Source: Sabellastarte sp. h YS-2021 (Eukaryota; Annelida; Polychaeta; Sabellida; Sabellidae). Taken from it: a stretch of 64,000 bases of DNA. This document shows, piece after piece, positions 1 through 10,509 of this stretch (position 1 is the stretch's first letter; every line of letters begins with the position of its first letter). The position numbers were made by a program, and so were the translations under genes. The notes beneath the pieces were generated by a model. That model searched no databases, was not told the origin of the DNA, and saw nothing but the letters and a program-made list of their open reading frames with translations. The stretch spans positions 61,743,816-61,807,815 of the forward strand of contig OZ024938.1 in NCBI GenBank assembly GCA_964017235.1, written 5' to 3'.

Positions 1-500
1 CCAAAAGTAGATGAATGAGTTATTTGATAAAAATTGGATGTCTGCAATACTTTTAGAGATAATTAGCATTTACTCATTTTGAGTAGGTGAATAATTAGCT
101 ACAGGTCTGAAACTTCACCAAGTGAAAGGTCTCCCAAAAGTAGGTGAAGGAGTTATTTGACAAAAATTGGCTATCTGGAATACTTTTAGAGATAATTTGC
201 ATTTACTCATTTTCAGTAGGTGAGTAATTACCTACGGGTCTGAAACTTCACCAAGTGAAAGCTCTCCCTAAAGTAGGTGAATGAGTTATTTGAGAAAAAT
301 TGGCTATCTGCAATACTTTTAGAGATAATTCGCATTTACTCATTTTGAGTAGGTGAGTAATTACCTACAGGTCTGGAACTTCAGCATGTGAAAGCTCTCC
401 CAAAAGTAGGTGAATGAGTTATTTAAGAAAAATTTGCTATCTGCAATACTTTTAGAGAAAATGCAGAATTACTCATTTTTAGTAGGCAAGTAATTTAGCC
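1..500 (+). repeat. 132-bp minisatellite array, forward orientation
   Basis: About four head-to-tail units of roughly 125-132 bp, cut by the left edge. Each has GTAGGTGAATGAGTTATTTG, a CAATACTTTTAGAGATAATT stretch, TTTACTCATTTTGAGTAGG and CTTCACCAAGTGAAAG. The last two are short dyads. The same unit occurs in reverse orientation at 34120-34905. Confidence 0.9.
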
Positions 501-599
501 ACAGGCCTAATTTAGACATAAAGCCTACCAATAGAATACTGTGGTGCACCCTCCAATATACCTTGCAAACTTGAGAAGGCTAGCTATAATATTTTTTTC

Positions 600-1765
600 G
601 TTAGAGCGGTAATGGTGAAATCTCGCTACACACTGCGGCTATCCAGTGGATACAATGATTTACTCAACAGTGAGAACCTGAAAGTAGATATTGCTAAGCT
701 ATGCCATGACATAGAGGTCTGCAATTTCACTCTGTTATAGCTGACCAAAAATTATGTGAATAACATATTTAAACAAAATACTGTAAATGTAATAGTTTTC
801 ACGTTATAACTGATTTACTCAACAGTGATAACCTCAAAGTAGCTATTACTCAGCTATGCAATGAGCTACATGTCTGAATTTTTTCTATGTTATAGCTGAC
901 CCAAAATTAGGTGAACAACATATTTAAGCAAAATACTGTAAATGCAATAGTTTTCAAGTTACAACTGATTTACTCAATAGTGAGAACCTGAAAATAGCTA
1001 TTGCTCAGCTATGCCATGAGCTATAAGTCTGTAATTTCACGACGTTATAGCTGACCCAAAAGTAGGTGAACAACATATTTTAACAAAATACTCCAAATGC
1101 AATATTTTTCAAGTTACAAGTCATTTACTCAACAGTCAGTACCTGAAAATAGCTATTGCTCAGTTGTGCCATGAGCTACAGGTCTGTAATTTCACTATGT
1201 TATAGCTGACCCAAAAGTAGCTGAATAACATATTTACACAAATTTCTGTAAATGCAATAGTTTTCCAATTACAACTGATTTACTCAACAGTGTGAACTTC
1301 AAAGTAGCTATTACTCAGCTATGCAATGAGCCACAGGTCTGGAACTTCACTATGTTATAGCTGACTCCGAAATAGGTGAATAACATATTGAAACAAAATA
1401 CTCTAAATGTAATACTTTTGAAGTTATAAGCAATTTACTCAACAGTGATAACCTAAAAGTAGCTATTACTCAGCTATGCCATGAGCTACAGGTCTGAAAT
1501 TTTACTATGTTATAGCTGACCCAAAAATAGCTGACTAACATATTGAAACAAAATACTCTAAATGCAATAGTTTTCAAGTCACAAGTGATTTTACTCACGA
1601 TGGAAGTTACTGAAAAGCCCAAAAGTAGCTATTACTCACTTAGCTATTGAGACAGACACCCAAGTTACTCACCATGTTGTAGCTATGAAAAAAGTATCTG
1701 AATAACATATTTTAACAAAATGCTCTAAATGCAACACTTTTCAAGTTATAAGTGATTTAGTGCAT
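600..1765 (+). repeat. 155-bp minisatellite array, forward orientation
   Basis: About seven diverged units of roughly 155 bp, each starting near TTTACTCAACAGTGA and containing AGCTATTACTCAGCTATGCC, ACTATGTTATAGCTGACCC and AACATATTTAAACAAAATAC. It follows the 132-bp array, and a related, reversed array is at 33120-34100. Confidence 0.85.
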
Positions 1766-1784
1766 GATTTCATGAATTTTAATG

Positions 1785-2163
1785 CATTTTAGACATTTTT
1801 GTCTAGTAGAGGCCTAATTTAGACATAAAGCCTACCGAAAAGATAGGGTGGCGAGTCCTCTAGCATACCAAGCCACCTGCCAAATATGAAAGAAATCTGG
1901 AAAGAAATGTGGACTGTAGGTCGCTAACAAGCAATATTCCACATTTTAGACATTTTTGTCTACCACAGGCCTAATTTAGACATAAAGCCTACCAAAAAGA
2001 TAGGGTGGCGAGTCCTCTACCATATCAAGCCACCTGCCAAATATGAAAGAAATCCGGAAAGAAATGTGGACTGTAGGTCGCTAACAAGAAATCTCTGCGG
2101 ACGCGGACGAGGACGACGACGATGATGAATCCATAGTATCCCCGCTTCGCGTCGGGGATACAA
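1785..2163 (+). repeat. Tail of satellite-bearing element, with 157-bp duplication and terminal hairpin
   Basis: A segment containing GCCTAATTTAGACATAAAGC and GATAGGGTGGCGAGTCCTC occurs twice (about 1808 and 1966), and a shorter relative lies at 505-580. The tail ends at 2136-2161 in a hairpin with arms GTATCCCCGC and GTCGGGGATAC around TTC. The hairpin resembles the ones that bound the other minisatellite elements in this window. Confidence 0.7.
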
Positions 2164-2168
2164 TTATC

Positions 2169-2204
2169 AAAAACGTGAATATATTGAAAACCTGTACATC
2201 GGCT
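2169..2204 (-). repeat. 36-bp arm inverted relative to 4590-4625
   Basis: The segment reads AAAACGTGAATATAT, then GAAAACC-GTACATC-GCTA. Its reverse complement at 4590-4625 matches about 33 of 36 positions. A third copy, in the same orientation as the second, is at about 2398-2432. The two outer copies could be terminal inverted repeats of a 2.46-kb composite element, although homology of the inner and right copies runs on past them. Confidence 0.5.
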
Positions 2205-2342
2205 AGTGGCTTGCTACCAGTAAACGCTCGCCTACCAGTGAACGTCCACCTTACATACATGTATCTTTCTTAGAGGTCAAGGACAAATGTCTCTATAAGT
2301 TTACAAAATGGGCGTTCACTGGTATTTCCGGTTTGCTGTAAT

Positions 2343-2579
2343 ATGGCAGATAATCAAGATAAATTGTTAAAATGTCACTTTCCAAAAAATATTGCACAGC
2401 CGATGTACAGGTTTTTTTTATATATTGACATTTCCGATCATTTAAACTACTACCACAGTCTCATTTTGGAAGACGTTTTAAAAATATTTTTGAATAAATA
2501 TGCAATCACACTAAACCAGAGACTGTGTGGATCTAATTTTGTTGTTGTAAGTCTGATCTTTTGGTTACTATCGTTTTGA
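2343..2579 (+). CDS. Unrecognised 78-aa ORF, probably part of a repeat
   Basis: The ATG has a good context (A at -3, G at +4). The frame starts MADNQDKLLKCHFPKNIAQP and has a GTT|GTAAGT donor-like site near 2545. I do not recognise the protein. About 145 bp of it (2398-2540) is repeated at 4588-4735, where the frame is broken, so the ORF probably belongs to a mobile repeat. A genuine first exon cannot be excluded. Confidence 0.2.
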   Translation: MADNQDKLLKCHFPKNIAQPMYRFFLYIDISDHLNYYHSLILEDVLKIFLNKYAITLNQRLCGSNFVVVSLIFWLLSF

Positions 2580-2639
2580 TACTCATGCATTAATGTCCGT
2601 TTACGTTGTCATATCGAAAACCCGTCCACCAAGGATACT

Positions 2640-3390
2640 GAATACTAAAAGTATTAATTGCATTCACTGTGCATGTCATTCACAACTTGGTCCTAGAAGA
2701 GATGTGTAATACTTTTGTAGTTCTTTTAGCCAATGCCTTGGTCAGCAGCAGATTGGACTACTGCAATTCCCTGTTTCTATCACTCACAGACTTTGAGCTA
2801 AGAAGATTGCAACTAGTGCAAAACTCACTCTGCAGGGTTGTCACCCGTTCCTCAAAATTTTCTCACATTACCCCTCAACTGAAAAAACTCCATTGGCTTC
2901 CAGTTAGGTATAGGGTACAATTCAAAATAGGCCTCATTACATATAAAATCCTCAACCAAGGTCAGCCTGTTTACCTAAGAGAACTAATCCACCCCTACAC
3001 TTCCTTTAGAAATACTAGACGAAGTACCCCTAAACTCAAGTTCCTTCATACCCCCACTTTTGACCGTAGAGTTCATAAATCAATTAAACACTTCTCAAAT
3101 TCTTTTAGTCACTATGCCCCAGTTTTTTGGAACTCTCTCCCCTTCCAAATAAGAAACAGTCCCTCTGTCGCATCTTTCAGGAAACACCTCAAAACGCATC
3201 TTTTCAACTCTAGCTTCCCAACTTAGTCTCCTTCCCTCTCGGTCCCACCCACAAACCTGGTACACTGACCTTGAACGCCCCTCGACTCTCCTTATAAGAA
3301 ATGATTTTTGTTACTAGCGCACTGAGTTCCCCTTAGTGGGGAAGATATTGCGCCTGCAAAGCAGTAGATTAGATTAATACAAAGCTAATA
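2640..3390 (+). mobile_element. 5'-truncated CR1/L2-like non-LTR retrotransposon, RT C-terminus
   Basis: An open frame at 2669-3226 (185 aa) carries the hallmark C-terminal end of CR1/L2-group reverse transcriptases: SSRLDYCNSLF, LRRLQLVQNS, LKKLHWLPVRYRVQFKI, then FWNSLP and SFRKHLKTHLF. The catalytic RT motifs and endonuclease are missing, so this is a truncated insertion. The 3' end has a CCCCTTAGTGGGG hairpin and closes with a TTAGATTAGATTAA-like tail. The uninterrupted frame suggests fairly recent insertion. Confidence 0.85.
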
Positions 3391-3400
3391 ATATATAGGA

Positions 3401-4577
3401 ATACAGGAATATACGCGGTAGGAAGTTTCGCGTACAAATTTTGAAATATACGCGGTCAATCTAGGAATATTCATGGTCAATCTAGGAACATTTCCAAACA
3501 ATATTTTACAAATAGAAAGTTTGGTTTAAGATCAAATACCAGTGCATTTCCTGTTCACAGACTTGCCTCATTAATATTAATGAGCAAATATGTGATGTCA
3601 CGGAATTCCATTGGGGTTTCCTAGCAATATTTTATAAATAGAAAGGCTGATTTAAGATAAAAATTGCCTGCATATTTCCTGTTCACGGACTTGCCTCATT
3701 AATATTAATAAGCAAATATGCGAGGTCACAAAATTTCTTTGGGGTTTCCCAGCAATATTTTATAAATAGAAATGCTGGTTTAAGATGAAAACTGCCTGCA
3801 TATTTCCTGTTCACAGACTTGCATCATTAATATTAATAAGCAAATATGGGATTAAGCTGATTGGGGATTCTTGTGGCACATGTCCTCAGCAGGATTACAC
3901 AAGTGCAATTGTATTTGAAGTTGCCACAACTCTGTCTTGAACAGACAACAAAGTGACAACACTAACTTGTTTGAAGTCTAGAAAGACACATGTCCTCAGC
4001 AGGATTACACAAGTACAATTGTATTTGAAGTTGCCACAACTCTGTCTTGAACAGACAACAAATAACACAACACTAACTTGTTTGAAGTCTAGAAAGACAC
4101 ATGTCCTCAGCAGGATTACACAAGTGCAATTGTATTTGAAATTGCCACAACACTGCATTGAACAGACAACAAAGTGACAACACTATAAACCAGCCTTTCT
4201 ATTTATAAAATATTGTCAGGAAACCCCCACAAAGAACTGCCGTGACTGCGCATATTTGCTCATTAATATTAATGAGGCAAGTCCGTGAACAAACAGGATA
4301 TATGCTGGTAGTTTTCATCTTAAACCAGCTTTTCTATTTATAAAATATCGTCAGGAAACCCCTGTGACCTTATATTTGCTCATTAATATTTATTAGGCAG
4401 GTACTGGTAGTTTTCATCTTAAACCAACATATCAATTTACAAAATATTATTAATCGTGAATCTATAACATATTTACCGCGAATCTTCTAAATATAATCAT
4501 ATCTACCGCAAATCTTCCAAATATTAACCGCAAATCTTCCAATATTGACCACGCATCTTCCTGACCACGTATATTCT
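3401..4577. mobile_element. 1.2-kb palindromic element with repeats in both arms
   Basis: The ends AGGAATATACGCGGTAGGAAG (left) and CTTCCTGACCACGTATATTC (right) are inverted repeats. Each arm holds two or three diverged units with CTCATTAATATTAATGAG, AATATTTTATAAATAGAAA and AGGAAACCCC, in opposite orientation in the two arms. The centre, 3877-4190, is a separate tandem repeat. The structure fits a nonautonomous foldback-type DNA transposon; no transposase is present. Confidence 0.75.
3877..4190. repeat. 110-bp tandem repeat, three units, core of palindromic element
   Basis: Three near-identical units start at CACATGTCCTCAGCAGG (3877, 3987, 4098). The open frames here, about 74-87 aa on each strand, are repeat artefacts: the peptide itself repeats with the unit. 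Confidence 0.9.
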
Positions 4578-4587
4578 AGACACCATA

Positions 4588-4740
4588 TGTAGCTGATGTA
4601 CGGGTTTTCGATATATTCACGTTTTCAATCATTTAAAATATAAGCTCTCAGCCTCACTTTTGGATGGCATTACAAAATTTTAGAATGAATATGCAGTCAC
4701 ATTGAAGAAGTGAATTTGAGGATTTATAATATTATTGTTG
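4588..4740 (+). repeat. Second copy of the 2398-2540 segment
   Basis: A diverged direct repeat of 2398-2540 (shared GATGTAC-GGTTTT, AATCATTTAAA, CACTTTTGGA-G, AATATGCA-TCACA). It brackets the retrotransposon and the palindromic element. Confidence 0.6.
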
Positions 4741-5295
4741 TTTTATGTCTTGTGTTTTATGTTTTATTCTTCTGTCCGGCAAATCCTAGACAGAGTTCCT
4801 CACCACACAAAAAACTTCAATATCTGAAAAGTACTGTCACTTTAAACTTTAAAATATCCACTTAAATGTATTAACAGTACAAAGCATTTTGACGCAGGAA
4901 CACAATTTTCAGTGTATGCAGTAATATAGACTCTTTTGCTGCAAAATTTTCGCAAGTGAAATAAATTTTGTTAAATATATCCATTAACTATGCAAAAAGT
5001 TTGTTTCTTTTAATGCGGGCATCACCCAGTACATATGTTTAATGTCAGGATGCATACCATTTGTTGCCCTTCAGGACGTTTATGTTTTTTGCATACTTAG
5101 GCCATCTGTCTCTCACCAATACATCCATCTTTTAAATATTGACCGAGAGACAGATTAATCGGTCTAGGCAAATCCGGGAACCTTTAAATTTGCTTTTAAG
5201 TGAAAATAAACTCTGTCACATAGTAACCACGAAATTGTGAAAATTAATTTATGCGAGTACTGTACTATATTAACACATATGTAAGCATATTGTAA
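4741..5295. other. No recognisable feature
   Basis: AT-rich sequence with no open frame of note, no recognised repeat and no RNA gene that I can see. Confidence 0.5.
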
Positions 5296-5395
5296 GAATG
5301 GGACAAGTGAAGATACTGTAGAGGCGCCGCTCGGCAAACCATGTTTTAACGGCGTTTCGACTGAATGGGCCTCTCTCTCTTCACTTGATCCATTC
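5296..5395. mobile_element. 100-bp hairpin MITE
   Basis: Ends GAATGGGACAAGTGAAGA and TCTTCACTTGATCCATTC form an 18-bp inverted repeat with two mismatches. The interior has GAGGC-CCGCTCGG and GCGTTTCGACTG, which recur in a degenerate relative at about 20323-20435. Confidence 0.6.
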
Positions 5396-5466
5396 GAATT
5401 ATTTCTGTAAATAGAGGAATAAATTTTGGAATAAATAACTTAGTTTTGTTTCACCTTATCTAGGTA

Positions 5467-5901
5467 GTGGTGGTGGACCAATTCACGCCTGGGTACCAAT
5501 TCACGCCCACCCCTGAATTTATCCAAAACAATCACAGTTAAACAATACTGCCTTGCTATCAATTATCGCCGGGTACCAATTATCGCCAGACAGAATTCAA
5601 ATGGATATAACTTCATTAAAGTAGCATCCCAAGTCTAGCAAATAAGGTAAAACTATTTCCAAAGTGAATGGAACAAATACACAACAAAAAGCCTTCAAAA
5701 TATATAACCATAACTGAAATATGAACGTTTTATTTTCTGGTTGCGATAGTTGGTAGCTGGCGATAATTGGTAGCAAGGCAGTATATTACAAATGTATATG
5801 ATCAATTTGATGATTATCTATGATGTGGTAAACATCTTCTCTATGAAAAATTATAAATCTTCAAGAAAATTGGGGGTGGGCGTGAATTGGTCCACCACCA
5901 C
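5467..5901. mobile_element. MITE family M1, copy a (TA target, interrupted by M2)
   Basis: Perfect terminal inverted repeat of about 23 bp (left end GTGGTGGTGGACCAATTCAC), flanked by TA on both sides (5465-5466, 5902-5903). Inside each end the motif CCAATTCACGCC is repeated after a TGGGTA spacer. The TA target points to the Tc1/mariner superfamily. A 234-bp element (M2) sits inside; copy b at 19211-19427 lacks it. Confidence 0.85.
5548..5781. mobile_element. MITE family M2, nested in M1
   Basis: Terminal inverted repeat CTGCCTTGCTA(T/C)CAATTATCGCC, flanked by TA at 5546-5547 and 5782-5783. The motif CAATTATCGCC is repeated after a GGGTAC spacer, the same layout as M1 with different sequence. 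It interrupts M1 and is therefore younger. Confidence 0.85.
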
Positions 5902-5903
5902 TA

Positions 5904-6130
5904 CTGCTTCCCTGCATAAGTTGGCCGCGGGTCGTAAGTTGGCCACCATCATCATATTTTGAAATTTCTATAATTCTAAAGGCCTGTATCATTCTTGAAT
6001 GGTCTATTATAATAAGATTTATTATAACCACCACTTTTAAAACCTGTGCAACCACACATTTGTCTGTTTGATTCATTTAAATGAGTGGTGGCCAACTTAC
6101 GACCCGCGGCCAACTTATGCAGGGAAGCAG
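5904..6130. mobile_element. MITE family M3, abutting M1
   Basis: Perfect terminal inverted repeat of more than 40 bp, starting CTGCTTCCCTGCATAAGTTG, flanked by TA (5902-5903, 6131-6132). The left TA is shared with M1. It again has a doubled motif, TAAGTTGGCC-CGCGGGTCG-TAAGTTGGCC. The right end is duplicated at about 6642-6710. Confidence 0.85.
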
Positions 6131-6553
6131 TAGGTACGCAGGTCACTTATGACGCGTTACTGGAGAGAAAAATACAGGACAGTTGAGGCGTGTGCCAAAA
6201 TTATCATTGAGATTTATATGTACAAGTTTTTATCTTTTGAACATGTTAAATGTTCAGGGCCAATGTTCACATGATAATATTACCCAAAACGTGTTTTAGA
6301 GATCCATCAAACGGTTTATCTAAGTTCCAAAAAGACACAGGTTTGTTTTGACATTCGTCTTCACATGAAACTAACTATTTCTATTCGAATAAAGAATCCA
6401 AGTAGAATTCATTTTATTTATTTTTCGAATTTACTGTCTGATTTATAAACTCATCTTCAGTAAATTTTCAGTTTGAGTATGGAATATATAGTGGTAAAAG
6501 TTATCTAAAAATTATAAGGAAACTACGAATAATAAAGTAAACTAAATACAGTA
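6067..6553 (+). repeat. 487-bp tandem duplication, copy 1
   Basis: From TTTGATTCATTTAAATGAG to AAATACAGTA. It appears identical, base for base, to 6642-7128 and includes the right end of M3. The interior has no coding potential. Confidence 0.9.
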
Positions 6554-6641
6554 GGCGTATTTCACAACCGTAATCCGTCGAATCTAGATTCAGATTTGGA
6601 TTCATGGATTAGTTAGATCCGTGAAATGCAATTTTCTGTTG
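6554..6641. mobile_element. Relic of the M6 MITE family between the two duplicate copies
   Basis: Starts TA|GGCGTATTTCACAACC and contains GATCCGTGAAATGC, inverted ends related to the element at 16968-17388 (GGCGTATTCCACA). About 88 bp, apparently an internally deleted copy. Confidence 0.6.
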
Positions 6642-7128
6642 TTTGATTCATTTAAATGAGTGGTGGCCAACTTACGACCCGCGGCCAACTTATGCAGGGA
6701 AGCAGTAGGTACGCAGGTCACTTATGACGCGTTACTGGAGAGAAAAATACAGGACAGTTGAGGCGTGTGCCAAAATTATCATTGAGATTTATATGTACAA
6801 GTTTTTATCTTTTGAACATGTTAAATGTTCAGGGCCAATGTTCACATGATAATATTACCCAAAACGTGTTTTAGAGATCCATCAAACGGTTTATCTAAGT
6901 TCCAAAAAGACACAGGTTTGTTTTGACATTCGTCTTCACATGAAACTAACTATTTCTATTCGAATAAAGAATCCAAGTAGAATTCATTTTATTTATTTTT
7001 CGAATTTACTGTCTGATTTATAAACTCATCTTCAGTAAATTTTCAGTTTGAGTATGGAATATATAGTGGTAAAAGTTATCTAAAAATTATAAGGAAACTA
7101 CGAATAATAAAGTAAACTAAATACAGTA
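6642..7128 (+). repeat. 487-bp tandem duplication, copy 2
   Basis: Same sequence as 6067-6553. The unit offset is 575 bp because of the 88-bp MITE relic between copies. Confidence 0.9.
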
Positions 7129-7189
7129 ACTTTTCATATACAGTCATTTTCTATTTGAATTCTAAAGGTCGGAAAGTCTGGGTATACGA

Positions 7190-7705
7190 ACATCTCGTGA
7201 CCACGGCAGCTCGTGACCTACAACTCGACCCATAACTCGTGCCAAAGATTTTATTTTAAAATATTGCAGGAAACACCACGGACTTCTGTCTCCATATGTT
7301 TTTTTTTTCTAATTTGCGTAATTTATTTTGTAACACTTCTAGGAAACCCCACGGAATTCCATGACCTCACGTTTTCTAATTTTGCATATTTTATTTAATA
7401 ATATGGCAAGGAAACCCCCACGGAATTACAAGAATTTGAAGTATTTGATCTCTAACTGAACAAATGTTCTTACATAAAATACTCGTTCTTCAAGCTGTAT
7501 TTGTATCGATTAAATATAATATATTGTTAGAAAATCCCACGTAATTGGGTGATCTCATATTTCTTCATAAATATCATGAGCTGCATATACAAGTATTTGA
7601 CATCCACGCAGAAATAATGTTTATTCTTATAAAATGTTTGTGTACGAGTTGTGGGTACGAGGTGTTGGTCACGAGATGCCGTGGTCACGAGTTGCATGTA
7701 AATCG
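7190..7705. mobile_element. Palindromic element M5 with CTCGTGACC-rich ends
   Basis: The left arm (7190-7250) contains ATCTCGTGACC-ACGGCAG-CTCGTGACC and CCATAACTCGTG. The right arm (about 7640-7700) is its inverted counterpart (GGTCACGAGATGCCGTGGTC). The interior has several copies of an AGGAAACCCCACGGAATT module. No coding sequence. Confidence 0.65.
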
Positions 7706-8229
7706 AAAGTCGGTCACATTTATCAATATTTTTCAATGTACTTTAATATTTGAAGTTGATTTTAATTTTATTAAGTAAGAACAATCGCTCTTTATATAGG
7801 TTTCCCTTAAGTGATCGACTTTATGATCATCCACTATATATAATATATATAGTAATTCAAAATAACACAAGGCACAGAGATTTTATGCAACAGGATCTGC
7901 ATAAAGCACCTTTGTGTAACGTCGCCCCATGTTAATGTCTATGTCACTTCTCCAACTTTCCCCGAAGGGAGATCTAACTTCCCGCACCTGTCCTTTGTCT
8001 CCCGTGTCTCCCTGTCTTGTCCCCCCTCAATCCGTCTCTACACTTTGGTCCTCCAACTGGGCTAAGTGGCATTATTATCCCGTTGCTTCTCCCATCGCTT
8101 GCCATCAGATTACTTCTTTCTACCTCTCTCTAAGTTTCATCCCATCATACTCCATTTACTCCCTCTGAGTGTTGTCGATGGTTAACAAGGGAGAAGCAAT
8201 TTGATTGGTTGCTGGGGAATCGTGTCCTG
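7706..8229. other. No confident feature
   Basis: AT-rich, then a C/T-rich stretch (7940-8160) with accidental open frames of 60-80 codons that resemble nothing known. A (TA)n-like run is at 7838-7853. Confidence 0.4.
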
Positions 8230-8238
8230 TATATATAG
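8230..8238 (+). promoter_or_regulatory. TATA-like box upstream of MADF pseudogene
   Basis: TATATATAG lies 163 bp before the first ATG of the decayed gene. Plausible core promoter by position only. Confidence 0.3.
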
Positions 8239-8400
8239 TGATTTCAATGGAACACAGCAGCATTTTTAAATCAAATATCGACGGTGATAGAAATGCATGT
8301 ACTTGGATAGAAATTTATTTTATTTTTGGATATACCTCTGTATATATTTGTGGATATACTTGTGGATATACAAGTTATTAGGACAATAATTCTATACAAA

Positions 8401-8798
8401 ATGACACAGGGGAGGAAAAGCAAAGGCAAGAAGAGGAAGACTAAAGAATCCCAGACTCCAGCCACACAGGATAAGCCACAGGCCCCTGAAGTTTCTGAGG
8501 AGTCAGAAGTCACTGAGGAGCAGCCAGAGGCCAGCCAGGAAATGCCACCATCCATCACACAGACCTCCTGCCAAGCCCACCAAAAGAAAATGAAAAGAAG
8601 GACCAAAGATGCCCAATACTGAGTTCCCAGATCAAGACCTCTGTGCATTCTTTCAATTCATGTAGGAGAACCCAGTCCTTTGGTCCAATGATAAGAAGCA
8701 AGCATTTCAGAAGAAACAGAAGTGGGAGGGGGCCTGGCAGAAACTGATTCTTCACCTGACAGAACAGTTTCCAGATAGTGATCCTCATGAATTCACCT
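8401..8798 (+). pseudogene. MADF-like pseudogene, exon 1 remnant
   Basis: ATG at 8401 opens 73 Lys- and Glu-rich codons to a stop at 8620-8622. A one-base shift near 8605 moves into the frame MPNTEFPDQDLCAFFQFM, a TAG stop (8663-8665), then ENPVLWSNDKKQAFQKKQKW and WQKLILHLTEQFPDSD. The donor ACCT|GTAAGT is intact. The N..LW...W pattern identifies the MADF-like domain. Confidence 0.7.
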
Positions 8799-9288
8799 GT
8801 AAGTACAAATTTACTTTTAAGTTAATTTTTTTAACAGTTTTTAATTCCATTATGTACAGATACTGAGTGTATGTGTATAACTTTCATCAGATTGGTAAAA
8901 TGAAATAATTGTAAAGTGTACCTGAAAGTAACTACATATAATAATGTTGATAATGAATGAATACGGAAGTGCTATAGGTATGAATTGTGATTGTCTAATG
9001 TTTTCACATCATGTGACAAGCTATGGACAAAAGAATAGTTATGGGGCTATGTTGTACATGTATGTTCACATAATTAATGTTTATTGATAACACTTGTTGG
9101 TTGATACAATTTGTGGATAAAAGTATAATATTTATAATTGTTTTTTATTTTGTGAATGTTTGTTGAGAATCCTTAATGAGAATTAGTCAGAATAGTACTA
9201 GGACTAGTACATCAATTATAGTGCCACTATACATAACTTCCCCAGGAGATTGTGATGGGTTAAATAATGTAACAACTAATTTTTTCAG

Positions 9289-9710
9289 TGGAGAGATTGC
9301 AGCAGTTCTGGCAATCCTGCAGGGATAAAGTGTCCAATTAAGAGTCAGAAGACCCCAAGCAGTGGTTCTGCAGCCCCTTTGAACCCAACAGTTTATTTTT
9401 TTTACGTCGCTTTCAACACTGTACAGGTCATATCATGACGGGTAGTTGGAAGGGCAGAGGAAACCAGTACATACAGTTCGCTAGGGTTCTGTACTGTAAA
9501 CTGCCGACCAACGGCAAGCAACTACCAGCTTTCCCACTTACGGCCATGACGGGGATCGAACCCCGGCCGCAGAGGTGGGAGGCGAGAGTGTTACCACTCT
9601 GCCACCGTGGCCCCTCTTTGAACCCAACAGAGAAAACCCAGGATATCATTCATCGGATGGAGTTTGCCAGGGAACACATCTGGAGCAAGGGAGCCAGCAG
9701 CAGCAGCAGA
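9289..9710 (+). pseudogene. MADF-like pseudogene, exon 2 remnant with SINE inside
   Basis: The acceptor TTTTTTCAG is followed by LERLQQFWQSCRDKVSN and a TAA stop (9339-9341). The end of the MADF-like domain is clear. A SINE occupies 9392-9616. After it, a different frame reads EKTQDIIHRMEFAREHIWSK and ends at AGA|GTGAGT, so there is a frameshift besides the insertion. Confidence 0.7.
9392..9616 (-). mobile_element. tRNA-derived SINE, reverse orientation, 14-bp target duplication
   Basis: Bounded by TTTGAACCCAACAG at 9378-9391 and 9617-9630, a perfect target-site duplication. Read on the minus strand it starts with a tRNA-like head (A-box-like TGGCAGAGTGGTAAC, B-box GGTTCGATCCC). A conserved body follows, including GATATGACCTGTACAGTG, and it ends in an A/T tail. 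It disrupts exon 2 of the pseudogene. Confidence 0.92.
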
Positions 9711-9920
9711 GTGAGTTTACTTTGAACACCTTACTTCCATGCATTGATTTGTAGCTATTGTTGTCATTAATAATACATAAGTAACAATTTTATGCATGTT
9801 TACTGAAACATTATTCTGAAATTGTACCTGTAGCGAACATGATGATAAGTAATAAGTGACAACTCGTCTTCAAAAGTTACTTGTGGATGATCCAGCAGTC
9901 ATTAGTGCATGATCCAGCAG

Positions 9921-10049
9921 TCAGAGGCCACCACAAGACTGCAGGAAAGAATGGTCGAGCTCATGCAACCCATAGGTGGCAATGTCATCAACCCCATCCA
10001 GTCCTTCCACAGGACCATGACTGCCATCTGTAAAGGCCCAGGAACTCTT
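9921..10049 (+). pseudogene. MADF-like pseudogene, exon 3 remnant
   Basis: 43 codons open throughout, SEATTRLQERMVELMQPIGG then NVINPIQSFHRTMTAICKGP, between CCAGCAG and CTT|GTAAGT. The acceptor region holds a short duplication (GATCCAGCAGTCA at 9891 and GATCCAGCAGTCAGAGG at 9911). Confidence 0.6.
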
Positions 10050-10509
10050 GTAAGTGTATTCCTAAACATTTTATAATTGTTGTACATGAAATGTGCCATT
10101 ATTGGCCTATTGTTGACTTCTTTTTATCCATTGAGGTCTCAGGTTCAAATTCTGTGTGTGGCAATTAATGGTATTAGTAATTTGGTAGTTATTTGCTGAT
10201 TCTTGCTGGTTAACAGTGCAGAATCAAGACCACACACCTTATCATGAACTACTCATCTCAATATCACCCTTGGTGCTGGATGGGTAATAAAACCAACACA
10301 AGTAAATACATTCATATGTAGAATTCAATGTCCAGGTTTACCTTTCTTACAAGTCGGTACACATGCAATGTAAGCACTTTGAAACTATATGAATAATAAT
10401 AATAACAATGATACTAACAATAATAACCTTGGTACTAAAAGTGATAATAATAATAATAAAATAAAGTAATATAATAATAAACATACAGTTCCTTCTTTAA
10501 ATCCATTTT

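Noticed and set aside
1-500. CRISPR array
   Set aside because: Regular repeats, but the units are contiguous without unique spacers, the genome is animal, and no cas gene is present.
3895-4177. Overlapping 74- and 87-codon frames on opposite strands
   Set aside because: They follow the 110-bp tandem unit and have no domain; repeat artefacts.
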